A DNA stretch of 64,000 nt from Butyrivibrio proteoclasticus B316 (GCF_000145035.1 NC_014387.1:464441-528440); one strand, 5' to 3'. Counted from the stretch's first letter, positions 52,559 to 62,034 are shown. The notes: generated by a model not told the origin, from the letters alone. Numbers and translations: made by a program.

Positions 52559-52608
52559 AATGGTATTACTGTTCATATAAAAATAATTGACAATTGATTG
52601 GGATAGCA

Positions 52609-53598
52609 ATGGAAAAAATTATAATCACGGGCATTTCTGGGTTTGTAGGACATCATTTTTTACAGTATCTATATGATATTCGGAAAGAGATGGATGTTCT
52701 TGGCCTTGATATATCCATGCCGCTTTATAATACTGATAAATATGGTGACATTTTACAAATATCGATTCAGAAGGTTGATTTATTAGATGTTAATAGTGTT
52801 GAGAGGATTATACAAGAGTATAAGCCTGATTACCTGCTGCATTTGGCATCATTTAGTAGTGTGGCTTATAGTTGGGAACATCCTACAGAAAGTTTTATGA
52901 ATAATACAAATATATTTCTGAATGTAGTTAATGCCGTGGCCAAATATGTGCCTACATGTAGAATCCTATCTGTTGGTTCTTCTGAGGAATATGGTAACGT
53001 AGGGAAAGATGATATCCCAATCAAAGAAAGACAACGGCTTATCCCTACTAGCCCATATGGAGTAGCTAGAGTATCACAGGAAATGCTTTCAAAACTTTTT
53101 GTGGATAGTTTTGGTCTGGATATAATTCTTACTCGTTCATTTAATCATATCGGTCCATGGCAGGATGAACGTTTTGCGATTCCTAGTTTTGTTAGAAAAA
53201 TATTAGATATAAAAGATAGAGGTCTATTAAAGGGGACAATTGTTACTGGGGATATATCCGTCATAAGGGATTTTATTGATGTTAGAGATGTTGTAAGAGC
53301 TTATTGGTTACTATTACAGCGTGGAACCAAAGGCGAAATATACAATATTTGCAGTGGAAAAGGAAGATCATTGGAGAGCGTTATAGAGTCTATTGCTACA
53401 CATCTAGATTTGCAGATAGAGTGTAGTATTGATGCCAAATTAGTTAGACCAAATGAAAATCCAATAATCATTGGAGCTAATTATAGGATATATGATTCGG
53501 TTGGATGGAAACCGGAAATACCATTTGATAAAACTATTGATGACATAATTAATGAGATGGTTGTACGAAATAAGCGGTGGGGAACACTGGTGGAATGA
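52609..53598 (+). CDS. NAD-dependent sugar epimerase/dehydratase family (RMD/GMD-like) with YxxxR
   Basis: A 329-residue extended SDR. TGISGFVGHHFLQYL has Gly8, Gly11 and Gly14; LHLASFSSVAYSWEHP, SVGSSEEYGN and FNHIGPWQDERF resemble GDP-4-keto-6-deoxymannose reductases and GDP-mannose dehydratases. The catalytic tyrosine is Tyr150 (TSPYGVARV), but the fourth residue after it is Arg154 instead of lysine. That change usually weakens SDR catalysis, though arginine may substitute in part. ATG 52609 is preferred over TTG 52594. The next gene overlaps by 4 bases. The sugar could be a GDP-6-deoxyhexose such as D-rhamnose; this is tentative. Confidence 0.8.
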   Translation: MEKIIITGISGFVGHHFLQYLYDIRKEMDVLGLDISMPLYNTDKYGDILQISIQKVDLLDVNSVERIIQEYKPDYLLHLASFSSVAYSWEHPTESFMNNTNIFLNVVNAVAKYVPTCRILSVGSSEEYGNVGKDDIPIKERQRLIPTSPYGVARVSQEMLSKLFVDSFGLDIILTRSFNHIGPWQDERFAIPSFVRKILDIKDRGLLKGTIVTGDISVIRDFIDVRDVVRAYWLLLQRGTKGEIYNICSGKGRSLESVIESIATHLDLQIECSIDAKLVRPNENPIIIGANYRIYDSVGWKPEIPFDKTIDDIINEMVVRNKRWGTLVE

Positions 53599-54236
53599 AA
53601 GGCTTTTATGATATTTGCAAGATTCTTTTATATAGGCTACCGTTTGGAACTCAGGCATTAATTTCTAAGCTATATTGGAAACCAAAGTTTGGGGAGAAGG
53701 TCAAGTTTAGTTATGGACCTAAAACATATTACGGTAAAGTTTCTTTTGGACGTGGAACAAAAGTCTCTGGTTATTCGGTATACACCAATATAGAAGTGGG
53801 AAATTACACGGTTTTTGCTGAAGGATTTAGAGTTTTGGGATTTGTTCATGAATATGATGCCTTTTCTATCAATGATGAATTGCCTGATATGATAGGTGCG
53901 GAAATAGATGATGATAACATAATTAAGCCTAGAATAACCCAATACCCGATTACAAGCATAGGTTCGGATGTTTGGATTGGGGAGAATGTTACTGTAAAAG
54001 GTGGTGTGAAAATTGGAGATGGATCCATCATAGCGGCTAGAAGTGTGGTCACTAAGGACGTGGAGCCGTTTTCAATCGTTGGTGGTGTACCAGCGAAATT
54101 CATTAAATGGAGATTTGACAAAGAAAAGATAGCTTTAATGAAAAAAATAAGATGGTGGGAATGGTCTGAAGAGAGAATAAAGGGAAATTACGAAAGACTA
54201 TGTCGATTCGATAGTACTTTGGCAGAAGAGGATTAA
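53595..54236 (+). CDS. Hexapeptide-repeat acetyltransferase (CatB/LbH family)
   Basis: A 213-residue left-handed beta-helix acyltransferase. VGNYTVFAEGFRVLGFVHEYDAF places a histidine at the active-site position, and SIGSDVWIGENVTVKGGVKIGDGSIIA forms regular helix coils, ending with VGGVPAKFIKWRF, the usual family close. It should acetylate a hydroxyl or amine on a sugar. The ATG at 53595 overlaps the previous stop (ATGA) and GGTGGA is just before it. It is joined by 1 base to the next GT4. Confidence 0.9.
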   Translation: MKGFYDICKILLYRLPFGTQALISKLYWKPKFGEKVKFSYGPKTYYGKVSFGRGTKVSGYSVYTNIEVGNYTVFAEGFRVLGFVHEYDAFSINDELPDMIGAEIDDDNIIKPRITQYPITSIGSDVWIGENVTVKGGVKIGDGSIIAARSVVTKDVEPFSIVGGVPAKFIKWRFDKEKIALMKKIRWWEWSEERIKGNYERLCRFDSTLAEED

Positions 54237-54237
54237 G

Positions 54238-55383
54238 ATGAAGACTATACATATATTGATTAATTGTTACTGGGGAAGTGGTATGAGCGGTGGAGACAGA
54301 CGCACAATTGAGATGTTACGCCGGTGGAATAATACTTCTGAGTATAGATTTTTGGTATATACAACGCATGATTTTGCAAGATTACTTACTGAAGAAGGAA
54401 TTGATAAATATGAAATAGTTTATACCGATAAAGAAAAGAATGGAAAGAATATAATCGTTGAGTACTTTAAAAGAATGGCAGAGTGTTACCGGCTTTTAAA
54501 AGAAAGAGTTAAAACTAATGATATAATATATTCATCGACTGATATTATGCCTGATGTTATGCCTGGGTGTTGGATCAAGAAAAAAAACAAGACTGTCATA
54601 TGGGAAATAACAACTTATCATTTGTTTGAAAAATTTTACAAACGACCTGGAAATGTTTTTACTAATTTTTTATCATGCCAACAGCAGAAAGCGTCAATAT
54701 CTAGCGGAGTAAAGTACGCAGATAAGTATTTTACAACTAGTCCGATTGTACTCAATTACTTAGAAAAAAGATGCAAATCAAAAAAGGTGTATTTGACAGA
54801 CTGTGCTGTTGATATTGAGGCTATTGACAGAGCTAATAGTGAGGTGAACGGATACGATGCATGTTTTTTGGCACGACTTAATTATTCAAAGGGAGTTTTA
54901 GAACTACCTGAGATATGGCAAAAAGTTATTTCTGAAAGACCAGGTGCTAAACTTGCAATAATGGGTAAAGGAAATAAAGAATTTGAAGAGGAACTACGTA
55001 GTAAGATTGATAATATGGGAGTATCTGAATCGATAGACTTATTGGGATTCATGTCTTCAGAAGATGCATGGTCAGTAATAAAAAAATCTAATTGCTTTCT
55101 TTTTACCAGTCATGAGGAAGGTTGGGGAATGGCTGTAGCGGAAGCGTTAACAGCAGGTACTCCTGTCGTGGCATATAGGTTGCCAATATTTGAAAGATTG
55201 TTCCCCGAAGGAACTATTTATTGCCCGTTTTTGGATATAGATGCTATGGCACGAGGAGTGCTGAAAGTCAATGAGTCTTATGAGTTAAGAGCTAGCTTGG
55301 GAAAAAATGGAAGCGAATATATTAGAAATCACTACACTCTGAATTCAATGGCACAAAAGGAATTAAAATATATTCTACAATAG
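54238..55383 (+). CDS. GT4 glycosyltransferase
   Basis: A 381-residue GT4. IHILINCYWGSGMSGGDRRTIEML contains the acceptor-side glycines; the donor domain has FLARLNYSKGVLELPEIW, IMGKGNKEFEEEL and FTSHEEGWGMAVAEALTAGTPVVAYRLP with the EX7E glutamates. The conserved WEITTYHLFEKFYKRPGN in the first domain links it to other capsule GT4 enzymes. It begins one base after the acetyltransferase stop, AGAGGATTAAG acting as ribosome site. Donor unknown. Confidence 0.92.
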   Translation: MKTIHILINCYWGSGMSGGDRRTIEMLRRWNNTSEYRFLVYTTHDFARLLTEEGIDKYEIVYTDKEKNGKNIIVEYFKRMAECYRLLKERVKTNDIIYSSTDIMPDVMPGCWIKKKNKTVIWEITTYHLFEKFYKRPGNVFTNFLSCQQQKASISSGVKYADKYFTTSPIVLNYLEKRCKSKKVYLTDCAVDIEAIDRANSEVNGYDACFLARLNYSKGVLELPEIWQKVISERPGAKLAIMGKGNKEFEEELRSKIDNMGVSESIDLLGFMSSEDAWSVIKKSNCFLFTSHEEGWGMAVAEALTAGTPVVAYRLPIFERLFPEGTIYCPFLDIDAMARGVLKVNESYELRASLGKNGSEYIRNHYTLNSMAQKELKYILQ

Positions 55384-55408
55384 AACTGTATTAGGAAGAT
55401 TAGTAATT

Positions 55409-56317
55409 ATGTATGAGTTTATAGTTTCGATTTTTAGCATTTTCCCTGAATCTGTTTTTGATTTTTTTATAGGCTTTTGTTCCCAAATTAAATACAGAGG
55501 ATTTTTAAAAAGGATAAAATCAGAACTTTGCACATCAGATGTACCTGAGTACAGGGAACTTGGGGAGAGTATTTCTGTTAAGCACTATTTTTTTCCATAT
55601 AACGATGAAATCGGGAAAAAAATAAGGAGGGGTGCTGAAATAGAGGTTGATTCTAATAATGGGCATAAAGTTGTAAAATATAAAAATTTCTGTCTTTATT
55701 TTCCAGGGGAATGGACAAAAACTAAGTGTAAGAGTTACATGAGATCTTTACTTGTCGAGCAAGACAAGAATAGCAGTCATGCTTATTTTACTGATGAATT
55801 GGAAAAGATAGATAATTATGGAACTGTGATAGATCTTGGAGCGGCAGAAGGTATTTTTACAGCGGATGTCATTGATAAGGCAGAAAAAGTATATTTGTTT
55901 GAATATAATGATAGTTATATAGAGTGTTTAAATAGAACATTCGAGAAGTATAAGGATAAAGTTGAAATAGTAAAAAAATATGTATCAGATAAGAATCAGG
56001 GAGAGGAAATATCACTTGATGGATTCTTTGGTGACGAAATACCAGACAATATAGGCTTGATCAAGATGGATATAGAAGGGGCTGAACAGAGCGCTCTTCG
56101 TGGTATGAAGAAGGTATTGGAACGAAATCCTAATGCTATTTTACTTGTGTGTGTTTATCATTCACAAGATGCAGAAGAAGAGATTAAGAGTATATTAGAT
56201 GGCTATGAGTTCAATGTTAGAAAAGGGTACAGGCTTGTTCCTAGCATGGGGGAACAGAAGTATCCGTACTTTAGACATGGCGTTTTGGAAGCGCACAGAA
56301 CAGGATTAAATTCATAA
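55409..56317 (+). CDS. FkbM-family methyltransferase
   Basis: A 302-residue protein. The S-adenosylmethionine site is VIDLGAAEGIFTADVI (near residue 145), followed by YLFEYNDSYIECLNRTF, then IKMDIEGAEQSALRGM, the defining FkbM motif. Such enzymes O-methylate sugars in many exopolysaccharide loci. The first 100 residues have a hydrophobic start (FIVSIFSIFPESVFDFFIGF) that could bind the membrane. It lies 25 bases after the GT4 and 19 before a GtrII-like membrane protein. The methylated position is unknown. Confidence 0.92.
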   Translation: MYEFIVSIFSIFPESVFDFFIGFCSQIKYRGFLKRIKSELCTSDVPEYRELGESISVKHYFFPYNDEIGKKIRRGAEIEVDSNNGHKVVKYKNFCLYFPGEWTKTKCKSYMRSLLVEQDKNSSHAYFTDELEKIDNYGTVIDLGAAEGIFTADVIDKAEKVYLFEYNDSYIECLNRTFEKYKDKVEIVKKYVSDKNQGEEISLDGFFGDEIPDNIGLIKMDIEGAEQSALRGMKKVLERNPNAILLVCVYHSQDAEEEIKSILDGYEFNVRKGYRLVPSMGEQKYPYFRHGVLEAHRTGLNS

Positions 56318-56336
56318 CTAATTTTAATGGTGAGAA

Positions 56337-57872
56337 ATGGAAACTAAGAAGGAAGGATTATATAAATATTTAGTTATATTTGCTTATTTCTTTTTGCTTG
56401 TGTATATGTCATTTGTTCTTTTTATTAACCAGACATATGACCCTGATAATACAGCGGCACTTTGGGAAGGCTATGGATATAATGTGAATTGGCCTGATAT
56501 GATGATTAATAGCTTATTGGGAGGTAGGCCGATAGGCGTTTTATTGATGGCAATCACGATTCCTTTGGACAGATTAGGAATTAATTATTTAAATAATGTT
56601 TTTGTTTTGCAGCTAATGCTGATGTTTTTTCTTTCTGCAGGTTTAACTGTCTTGTATGCAACGTTTTCAGATGAATTCGAGAAGATTAGCCAAAAGTGGA
56701 TATGGATTATTATTGCGCTGGGGCTAATTTCTCCTTTTTACGTTGAGTATTTTGTCTTTGGAGGCCCAACAGGTGGCGTGGGAGCGTTATTGGCTGCTAT
56801 GGGGCTCCTTTTTTTCTATAGAGGAAAATATAAGATATCATTTCTTTTTTGCTTCTTATCCGTTGGAACTTATCAGATCAATTATCAAATATTTTTAATC
56901 TATGGATTAGCACTTCTTTTTATATGTGAAACAAGTTGGAATAAAAAAACTTTGGTACAAGGAATTCGACTTTTTATTATTGCAGGTGGTTCAGCCATGA
57001 TAGTATTGCTGTGTCCAAAATTCTATTCATTAATTACACAGAGCAATGAAGTTAAAGAGACAATTATCGGACAGACAGATAAACATTCTTTAGGACTCAA
57101 TATTTTTTATGCATATAGAGAGTATTTAAATATTTTGAAACATAATTATGGATTGCTTCCAATGTATTTTTTGGCAGTATTGATCATAATGTTTCAATTA
57201 GTATGTATTTGCATTTTGATTAAGAATGATAGACATAGAATAATATCCTATATTGTGACTTCGATTATCATTTGGATGATTCCAGCATCGTTTAGTATAG
57301 TTATGGCAACTATATATCTGCCTAGCAGGACTCTGATTGGTATTTTTGTAGCATTTAGCGCTCAATTACTGATGACATATAAGGTTATAGAGAAATATTA
57401 TAACAATTTTAGAATAGTAGCTGCTATTGTGCAGGGAATGATAGCGATATATTTTCTTGTGAATTTTTATTCTATTCAGACAACAGCTGCTGATGTGCTC
57501 GTTACAAATAAAATGGAAATGGCTCAAATGCGGATGATGCAGGACATCATTGAGGAGTATGAACAAGAATCAGGAAATACCGTTGATACAGTTGTTGTAA
57601 CGCATCTAAAAACTGGGATATATGCATATGATAAGGTGAATACATACATGAAATATATGGGATATCCTAGTACACACATGGTAATAAACAAGGAATGGTG
57701 CGATGTGGAATTTTTAAACTATGTTAATAGTGAGAACTATAAAAGACAGGATATGTCGGAAGAAGATGCAAATAGGCTGTTTTCGGATATGAAATGGGAG
57801 GATTTTGACACATTTAATCCTAAGAATCAAATGGTTTTCGAAAACAATATACTATATTGGGCGCAATATTAA
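56337..57872 (+). CDS. GtrII-like membrane glucosyltransferase
   Basis: A 511-residue protein with about eleven membrane helices and a polar C-terminal tail of 120 residues. The loop after helix one, NQTYDPDNTAALWEGYGYNVNW, and LLGGRPIGVLLMAI resemble the glucosyl transferase GtrII family, which adds a polyprenyl-linked sugar to O-antigen on the outer face. A GtrB-like enzyme is at 46223. It could also act as a polymerase, because no Wzy is otherwise clear. The start ATG follows a weak GGTGAGA. Confidence 0.78.
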   Translation: METKKEGLYKYLVIFAYFFLLVYMSFVLFINQTYDPDNTAALWEGYGYNVNWPDMMINSLLGGRPIGVLLMAITIPLDRLGINYLNNVFVLQLMLMFFLSAGLTVLYATFSDEFEKISQKWIWIIIALGLISPFYVEYFVFGGPTGGVGALLAAMGLLFFYRGKYKISFLFCFLSVGTYQINYQIFLIYGLALLFICETSWNKKTLVQGIRLFIIAGGSAMIVLLCPKFYSLITQSNEVKETIIGQTDKHSLGLNIFYAYREYLNILKHNYGLLPMYFLAVLIIMFQLVCICILIKNDRHRIISYIVTSIIIWMIPASFSIVMATIYLPSRTLIGIFVAFSAQLLMTYKVIEKYYNNFRIVAAIVQGMIAIYFLVNFYSIQTTAADVLVTNKMEMAQMRMMQDIIEEYEQESGNTVDTVVVTHLKTGIYAYDKVNTYMKYMGYPSTHMVINKEWCDVEFLNYVNSENYKRQDMSEEDANRLFSDMKWEDFDTFNPKNQMVFENNILYWAQY

Positions 57873-57899
57873 AATTGATCTTTTATAAATAAGGGAAAA

Positions 57900-58937
57900 A
57901 TGACTGAAAAGGGAAAAAGTAATCACACTTATAATTATGGACTGGCGTTATTGAAGAATATCATGTGCTTTGAAGTGGTGCTATTACATTGCTCAGATAT
58001 GTACGATAGCGGAGTTCTTGGATGGCTAAGCTATCTAACAAGTATGGCGGTGCCAGTTTTTGTAATAGTAGCTTTTTACTTTACTTATGTGACGACAAGG
58101 AAAGAACTAGGACGCCGTATGGCAAGGTTGTATTTACCAATGCTTGTTTGGGCGGTAATATATTATATTGTATTTAAAATGATGGCTGCTGGAGCCAGAT
58201 TGGCTGGTAGTAGCGCTGCCGATGGTATTGATGTTTCGATTAACGATTTTTTTTGGCAATCTATTACAGGTCATTCTCCAAATCTGAATCCACCTTTGTG
58301 GTTTAATTTTGTTTTATTGATTCTAACGATACTGGTATTTTTACTTAATAAAATACCAGAGAGAAAACGGACATATTTATTGGTATTATTGTTTATTGCT
58401 GCTATATTTATGCAATATAGTGGCATCAACATGATGCTATTTGGGAAACTCAGGATTGAGTTGGTGTATTCGTTAGGAAGAATTACTGAAATGATTCCTT
58501 ATATGATAATTGGAATTTTTGCTCAAAGATATTTACATCATATTAAGGGAGTCTTTTGGATACCTGCCTTGATATCAATTGCGGTTATTAGATATTGCGG
58601 AATATTCGTGAATATCAGTGAGAAAAGCTTTGAGTATGCTGGAGCTGAAATAATGTTGGTTTCGACAATTATCTTTGGCTTATTTTATCAAATTGATGGT
58701 GAGATGATACCTATCGTGATAAGAGAAGTAATTAAGAAACTATCTTCTCTAACTATGGGAATTTATGTTTTGCATGTACTAGTCAATGAAGTTTTATGTG
58801 GAATTAGAATTGCTTTCAATTTAAATATTCCTAAGCGAAATGCAATGTGGGCTTTGGGAGTATATGTTATTAGTGGAATAGCTACATTTCTGTTGTCGCA
58901 GATAGTACCTAAAAAGATTAAGCAATATGTAATGTAA
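57900..58937 (+). CDS. Acyltransferase family 3 membrane O-acyltransferase
   Basis: A 345-residue protein with about ten membrane helices. Its start, YNYGLALLKNIMCFEVVLLHCSDM, has a histidine at the family position, and LTSMAVPVFVIVAFYFTY stands where the second motif normally is. GIYVLHVLVNEVL near the end is also common. It should transfer acetyl or a similar group to exported sugar. AAGGGAAAA directly precedes the ATG. It is the third such membrane acyltransferase in the window (25778, 47283). Confidence 0.82.
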   Translation: MTEKGKSNHTYNYGLALLKNIMCFEVVLLHCSDMYDSGVLGWLSYLTSMAVPVFVIVAFYFTYVTTRKELGRRMARLYLPMLVWAVIYYIVFKMMAAGARLAGSSAADGIDVSINDFFWQSITGHSPNLNPPLWFNFVLLILTILVFLLNKIPERKRTYLLVLLFIAAIFMQYSGINMMLFGKLRIELVYSLGRITEMIPYMIIGIFAQRYLHHIKGVFWIPALISIAVIRYCGIFVNISEKSFEYAGAEIMLVSTIIFGLFYQIDGEMIPIVIREVIKKLSSLTMGIYVLHVLVNEVLCGIRIAFNLNIPKRNAMWALGVYVISGIATFLLSQIVPKKIKQYVM

Positions 58938-58958
58938 GAACGAAATAAGGATTGAGTG

Positions 58959-59999
58959 TTGAACATAAAATACAGTTTTTTGGTACCAGTTTATAACGTA
59001 GATAAATACTTAGAAAAGTGTTTGGAATCAATTATAATCCAAAGGCAGTTTTCGTCTAGTTGCGAAGTGATTTTAGTGGATGATGGGTCTACAGATTATT
59101 CCGGCGAAATGTGTGATAGATATGCTGCTAAATATCCGAACATATTTGTTTTTCATCAGGATAATTCTGGACTTTTGCAGGCCAGAGCTACAGGAGTGAA
59201 AAATGCGTCAGGAGAGTATTATATATTCGTTGATTCTGATGATTTTATAGAAAATAATTTTTTGGATGTGATTGATCACTACATAAGTGATGGTCATCCA
59301 GATGTGTTGGTGTGTGGATATTTTTTATGTGGTAGATGCAATAAAAAAAGATGCATCGTAACTGATTTTGAAGCAGAATCTATATCTAAAGAGTCAATGC
59401 TAGAGAAATTTGCCGGTACTGACAAATATAATCGTGTATGGGGGAAAGTTGTAAAAGGGAACTTCCTTAAAGAACACATAGATGAAATTTATGATTGTGC
59501 AGTTAATATTGGTGAAGATAAGCTTCAGACAGCATATATTATCAAATATGCTTCTGACTTTTTGTTAATAAATGAATGCCTTTACAATTATATATTGAGG
59601 GATGATAGTATTGTTCATTATAAAAGCGAAAAGGATATTAGGGATGCGATTTATATATATAGCAAGGTGAGAGGAATTGTACAGAAAATCTGTGATGATC
59701 AAAAGTATAGTTCATCTGAAGCCAATGAACTATTATTATCGTATGATTCCAATGCGCTGAATACTGTAATGGAGCATTTATTTAAATACAATAAACGAGA
59801 TATAAGCTTGAGTGAAAAGAAAGTGGCATTAAGTGGCATTTTGGAAGATAATAAGAACTTCTTCGTGTCTAATAAAAAGGAAATAAAGTTGAAGTTTATA
59901 AATAAGCTAAGATATCGTCTATACATAAATAAAAAACTCGTGATGCTTCATATGGTAGATAGGATGCTTTTTCGTTTTAAGAAGATGGTATATCGCTGA
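58959..59999 (+). CDS. GT2 glycosyltransferase
   Basis: A 346-residue GT-A enzyme. YSFLVPVYNVDKYLEKCLESI, VILVDDGSTDYSGEMCDRYA, HQDNSGLLQARATGVKNASGEY and IFVDSDDFIE are the full set of GT2 motifs including the DxD-like site, and CAVNIGEDKLQT follows, the E-D pair of the acceptor side. TTG 58959 fits the AAGGA upstream better than GTG 58956; either is possible. It is followed 8 bases later by a fucosyltransferase-like gene. Confidence 0.92.
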   Translation: MNIKYSFLVPVYNVDKYLEKCLESIIIQRQFSSSCEVILVDDGSTDYSGEMCDRYAAKYPNIFVFHQDNSGLLQARATGVKNASGEYYIFVDSDDFIENNFLDVIDHYISDGHPDVLVCGYFLCGRCNKKRCIVTDFEAESISKESMLEKFAGTDKYNRVWGKVVKGNFLKEHIDEIYDCAVNIGEDKLQTAYIIKYASDFLLINECLYNYILRDDSIVHYKSEKDIRDAIYIYSKVRGIVQKICDDQKYSSSEANELLLSYDSNALNTVMEHLFKYNKRDISLSEKKVALSGILEDNKNFFVSNKKEIKLKFINKLRYRLYINKKLVMLHMVDRMLFRFKKMVYR

Positions 60000-60007
60000 G
60001 ATAAATT

Positions 60008-60880
60008 ATGAGAAAAAGAATAATTGCCTTGAATGGTGGACTTGGAAATCAGATGTTCCAGTATGCATTTGCTAGAATGCTAGAAGACAGGAAACATTGT
60101 TTGATTGAATTTGATACTGGGTTTTATAGTACGGTAAATGATAGGAAATTAGCCATTCAAAACTATAACATTCATAAATATGATTTTTGCAATCATGAAT
60201 ACTATAATAAAATAAGGCTGCTGTTTCAGAAAATCCCGTTTGTGGCTTGGCTAGCAGGAACCTACAAAGAGTATTCTGAATATCAGTTGGATCCAAGGGT
60301 TTTTCTGTTTAATTATAGATTTTACTATGGCTACTGGCAGAACAAGCAGTATTTTGAGAATATTTCAAATGACATAAGAAACGAATTGTCTTATATTGGG
60401 AATGTTTCAGAAAAAGAAAATGCACTTTTGAATATGTTGGAAGCGCATAATGCCATAGCAATTCATGTAAGACGCGGCGATTATACTCAGGAAGGATATA
60501 ATAAAATCTATATTTCTTTGAGCAAAGAATACTATAAAAGAGCAGTTTCAATTGCTTGTAAGGAACTAGGAGATAATAATATTCCCCTGTATGTTTTTTC
60601 TGACGATATAGATTGGTGTAAAGCGAATCTTGCGGACATCGGAAATGTTACCTTTGTAGATAATACTATCAGTTCTTCAGCTGATATCGATATGCTGATG
60701 ATGAAAAAATCCAGGTGCCTTATTACAGCAAATTCGACTTTTAGTTGGTGGTCTGCTTGGTTGTCAGATCGTGATGATAAGATTGTACTTGTTCCGGATA
60801 AATGGCTTCAAGATGAAGAGAAAAATACGAAGTTGATGAAAGCATTTATTTGTGATAAATGGAAGATTGTTCCTGTATAA
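60008..60880 (+). CDS. GT11 alpha-1,2-fucosyltransferase-like glycosyltransferase
   Basis: A 290-residue GT11. IALNGGLGNQMFQYAFARML is closer to the consensus than in the copy at 37910, His153-Val-Arg-Arg-Gly-Asp-Tyr is the GDP-binding motif, and VFSDDIDWCKANL and ANSTFSWWSAWLSD complete the set. The two GT11 proteins are of the same family but clearly diverged. Without GDP-fucose genes in the window, the donor must be made elsewhere or differ. It begins 8 bases after the GT2. Confidence 0.94.
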   Translation: MRKRIIALNGGLGNQMFQYAFARMLEDRKHCLIEFDTGFYSTVNDRKLAIQNYNIHKYDFCNHEYYNKIRLLFQKIPFVAWLAGTYKEYSEYQLDPRVFLFNYRFYYGYWQNKQYFENISNDIRNELSYIGNVSEKENALLNMLEAHNAIAIHVRRGDYTQEGYNKIYISLSKEYYKRAVSIACKELGDNNIPLYVFSDDIDWCKANLADIGNVTFVDNTISSSADIDMLMMKKSRCLITANSTFSWWSAWLSDRDDKIVLVPDKWLQDEEKNTKLMKAFICDKWKIVPV

Positions 60881-60894
60881 AAGAGGTAGGTTAG

Positions 60895-61416
60895 TTGGAA
60901 AAAGGATTTTATATACATATTGGCTCTAAAACAGCATTTCTGGGCGTTGAGAAAAAAGTTCTTGCACAAATCAAGGCTTTATCACAGGAGTATGATGTAG
61001 ATAGGATAGTCATCGAAAAAGAAGAATCAAACATTATAAAATCCATTTTATGGCGTCTTCCTGGTGGCTCATGGGGGGCTAAATATGAAGAGGCGCTGGA
61101 TGAAATAAAAGAAAAAGCTAATGGGAATAAAGTGAATTTTTTCTATATTCGAGCTCAGGTAATGGACAGGAAATACATGCATTTCTTGAGCAAAATCAGG
61201 GGGAATTATCCTGATGCTAAAGTGGTATTTGAGCTACCGACCTATCCTTATGATCGTGAGCTTTTTCAGAATGGCACTATGTGGCCATGGTTTTTTAAGG
61301 ATAGACATTATAGGAAGCAACTAAAAAAGTACGTTGATAGATTGGTGACGTTCTCTGAAGATGATTATATTTGGGGAATAAAGACTATAAGAATTATTAA
61401 TGGAATAGGAATGTGA
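60895..61416 (+). CDS. Split glycosyltransferase, N-terminal half
   Basis: A 173-residue protein matching the acceptor domain of a GT1/GT4-type enzyme: IHIGSKTAFLGVEKKVLAQIKAL, FFYIRAQVMDRKYMHFL and VVFELPTYPYDRE, ending TFSEDDYIWGIKTIRIINGIGM and TGA. Intact relatives continue after the IKTIRI-NG segment straight into the donor domain. Here the next frame (+1) holds that domain from ATG 61418, 2 bases after the stop. The start is TTG after GAGGTAGG. Either a frameshift has broken one gene, or the enzyme works as two chains. Confidence 0.8.
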   Translation: MEKGFYIHIGSKTAFLGVEKKVLAQIKALSQEYDVDRIVIEKEESNIIKSILWRLPGGSWGAKYEEALDEIKEKANGNKVNFFYIRAQVMDRKYMHFLSKIRGNYPDAKVVFELPTYPYDRELFQNGTMWPWFFKDRHYRKQLKKYVDRLVTFSEDDYIWGIKTIRIINGIGM

Positions 61417-61417
61417 A

Positions 61418-61993
61418 ATGGAGAAAAAAGTAATAAATCTATTCACTGTGGGGAATTTTCAAAAGTCTCATGGGTATGAGCGCGTTATTAAAGGTCTGAA
61501 ACAATACAATGAAGAAGAGCATGAAGTCGAATTTTTGTTTCATATGGTAGGTGAAGGAACAGAACTTAATTATTACAAGAAATTAGTTCAAAAACTCGGA
61601 TTGACAGATTCGATTTTTTTTTATGGGAAATTAACAGGGGAAAGGCTAGAAGAAGTATATAAAAAGGCAGATATTGGGCTTGGAATCTTTGGCGCATATA
61701 AAAGAAAACTATACCTATCCAGTGCGCTTAAAATTAGAGAGTATCTATTACATGGACTACCTATAGTGTCGGGATGTAGAGAAGATATTTTTATAGGTAA
61801 AGACGTTCCTTTTTTTATCCAGTTCAATAATGATAGTTCTGTTATAGATATGGACAAAATAGTGCATTTTTATGAGAACTTAGAACAATATGGAACAAAG
61901 GAAACACTGAAGGAGACTATCGTTGATTTTTGTAGAAAAAATGCTGATATGAATATTACTATGAAGCCAGTTCTAGAGTATCTTAAGAAATGA
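61418..61993 (+). CDS. Split glycosyltransferase, C-terminal half
   Basis: A 191-residue protein with only the donor domain of a GT-B enzyme: INLFTVGNFQKSHGYERVIKGL, HMVGEGTELNYYKKLV, FFYGKLTGERLEEVYKKADIGLG and KIREYLLHGLPIVSG. It lacks an acceptor domain, which is the preceding gene. Compared with fused relatives, about ten linker residues between the halves are missing. No ribosome site stands before its ATG other than the coding end of the first half, so coupled reinitiation would be needed for its synthesis. It ends shortly before a promoter. Confidence 0.8.
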   Translation: MEKKVINLFTVGNFQKSHGYERVIKGLKQYNEEEHEVEFLFHMVGEGTELNYYKKLVQKLGLTDSIFFYGKLTGERLEEVYKKADIGLGIFGAYKRKLYLSSALKIREYLLHGLPIVSGCREDIFIGKDVPFFIQFNNDSSVIDMDKIVHFYENLEQYGTKETLKETIVDFCRKNADMNITMKPVLEYLKK

Positions 61994-62005
61994 GTATAAA
62001 GCGTT

Positions 62006-62034
62006 TTGGCTTTTAGGGGAAATATTGCTATAAT
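62006..62034 (+). promoter_or_regulatory. Promoter for the WbpB-like gene
   Basis: TTGGCT (62006-62011) and TATAAT (62029-62034) are 17 bases apart, and TGC before the TATAAT makes it an extended -10. Transcription would start near 62041, about 50 bases before the WbpB-like gene. Confidence 0.7.
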
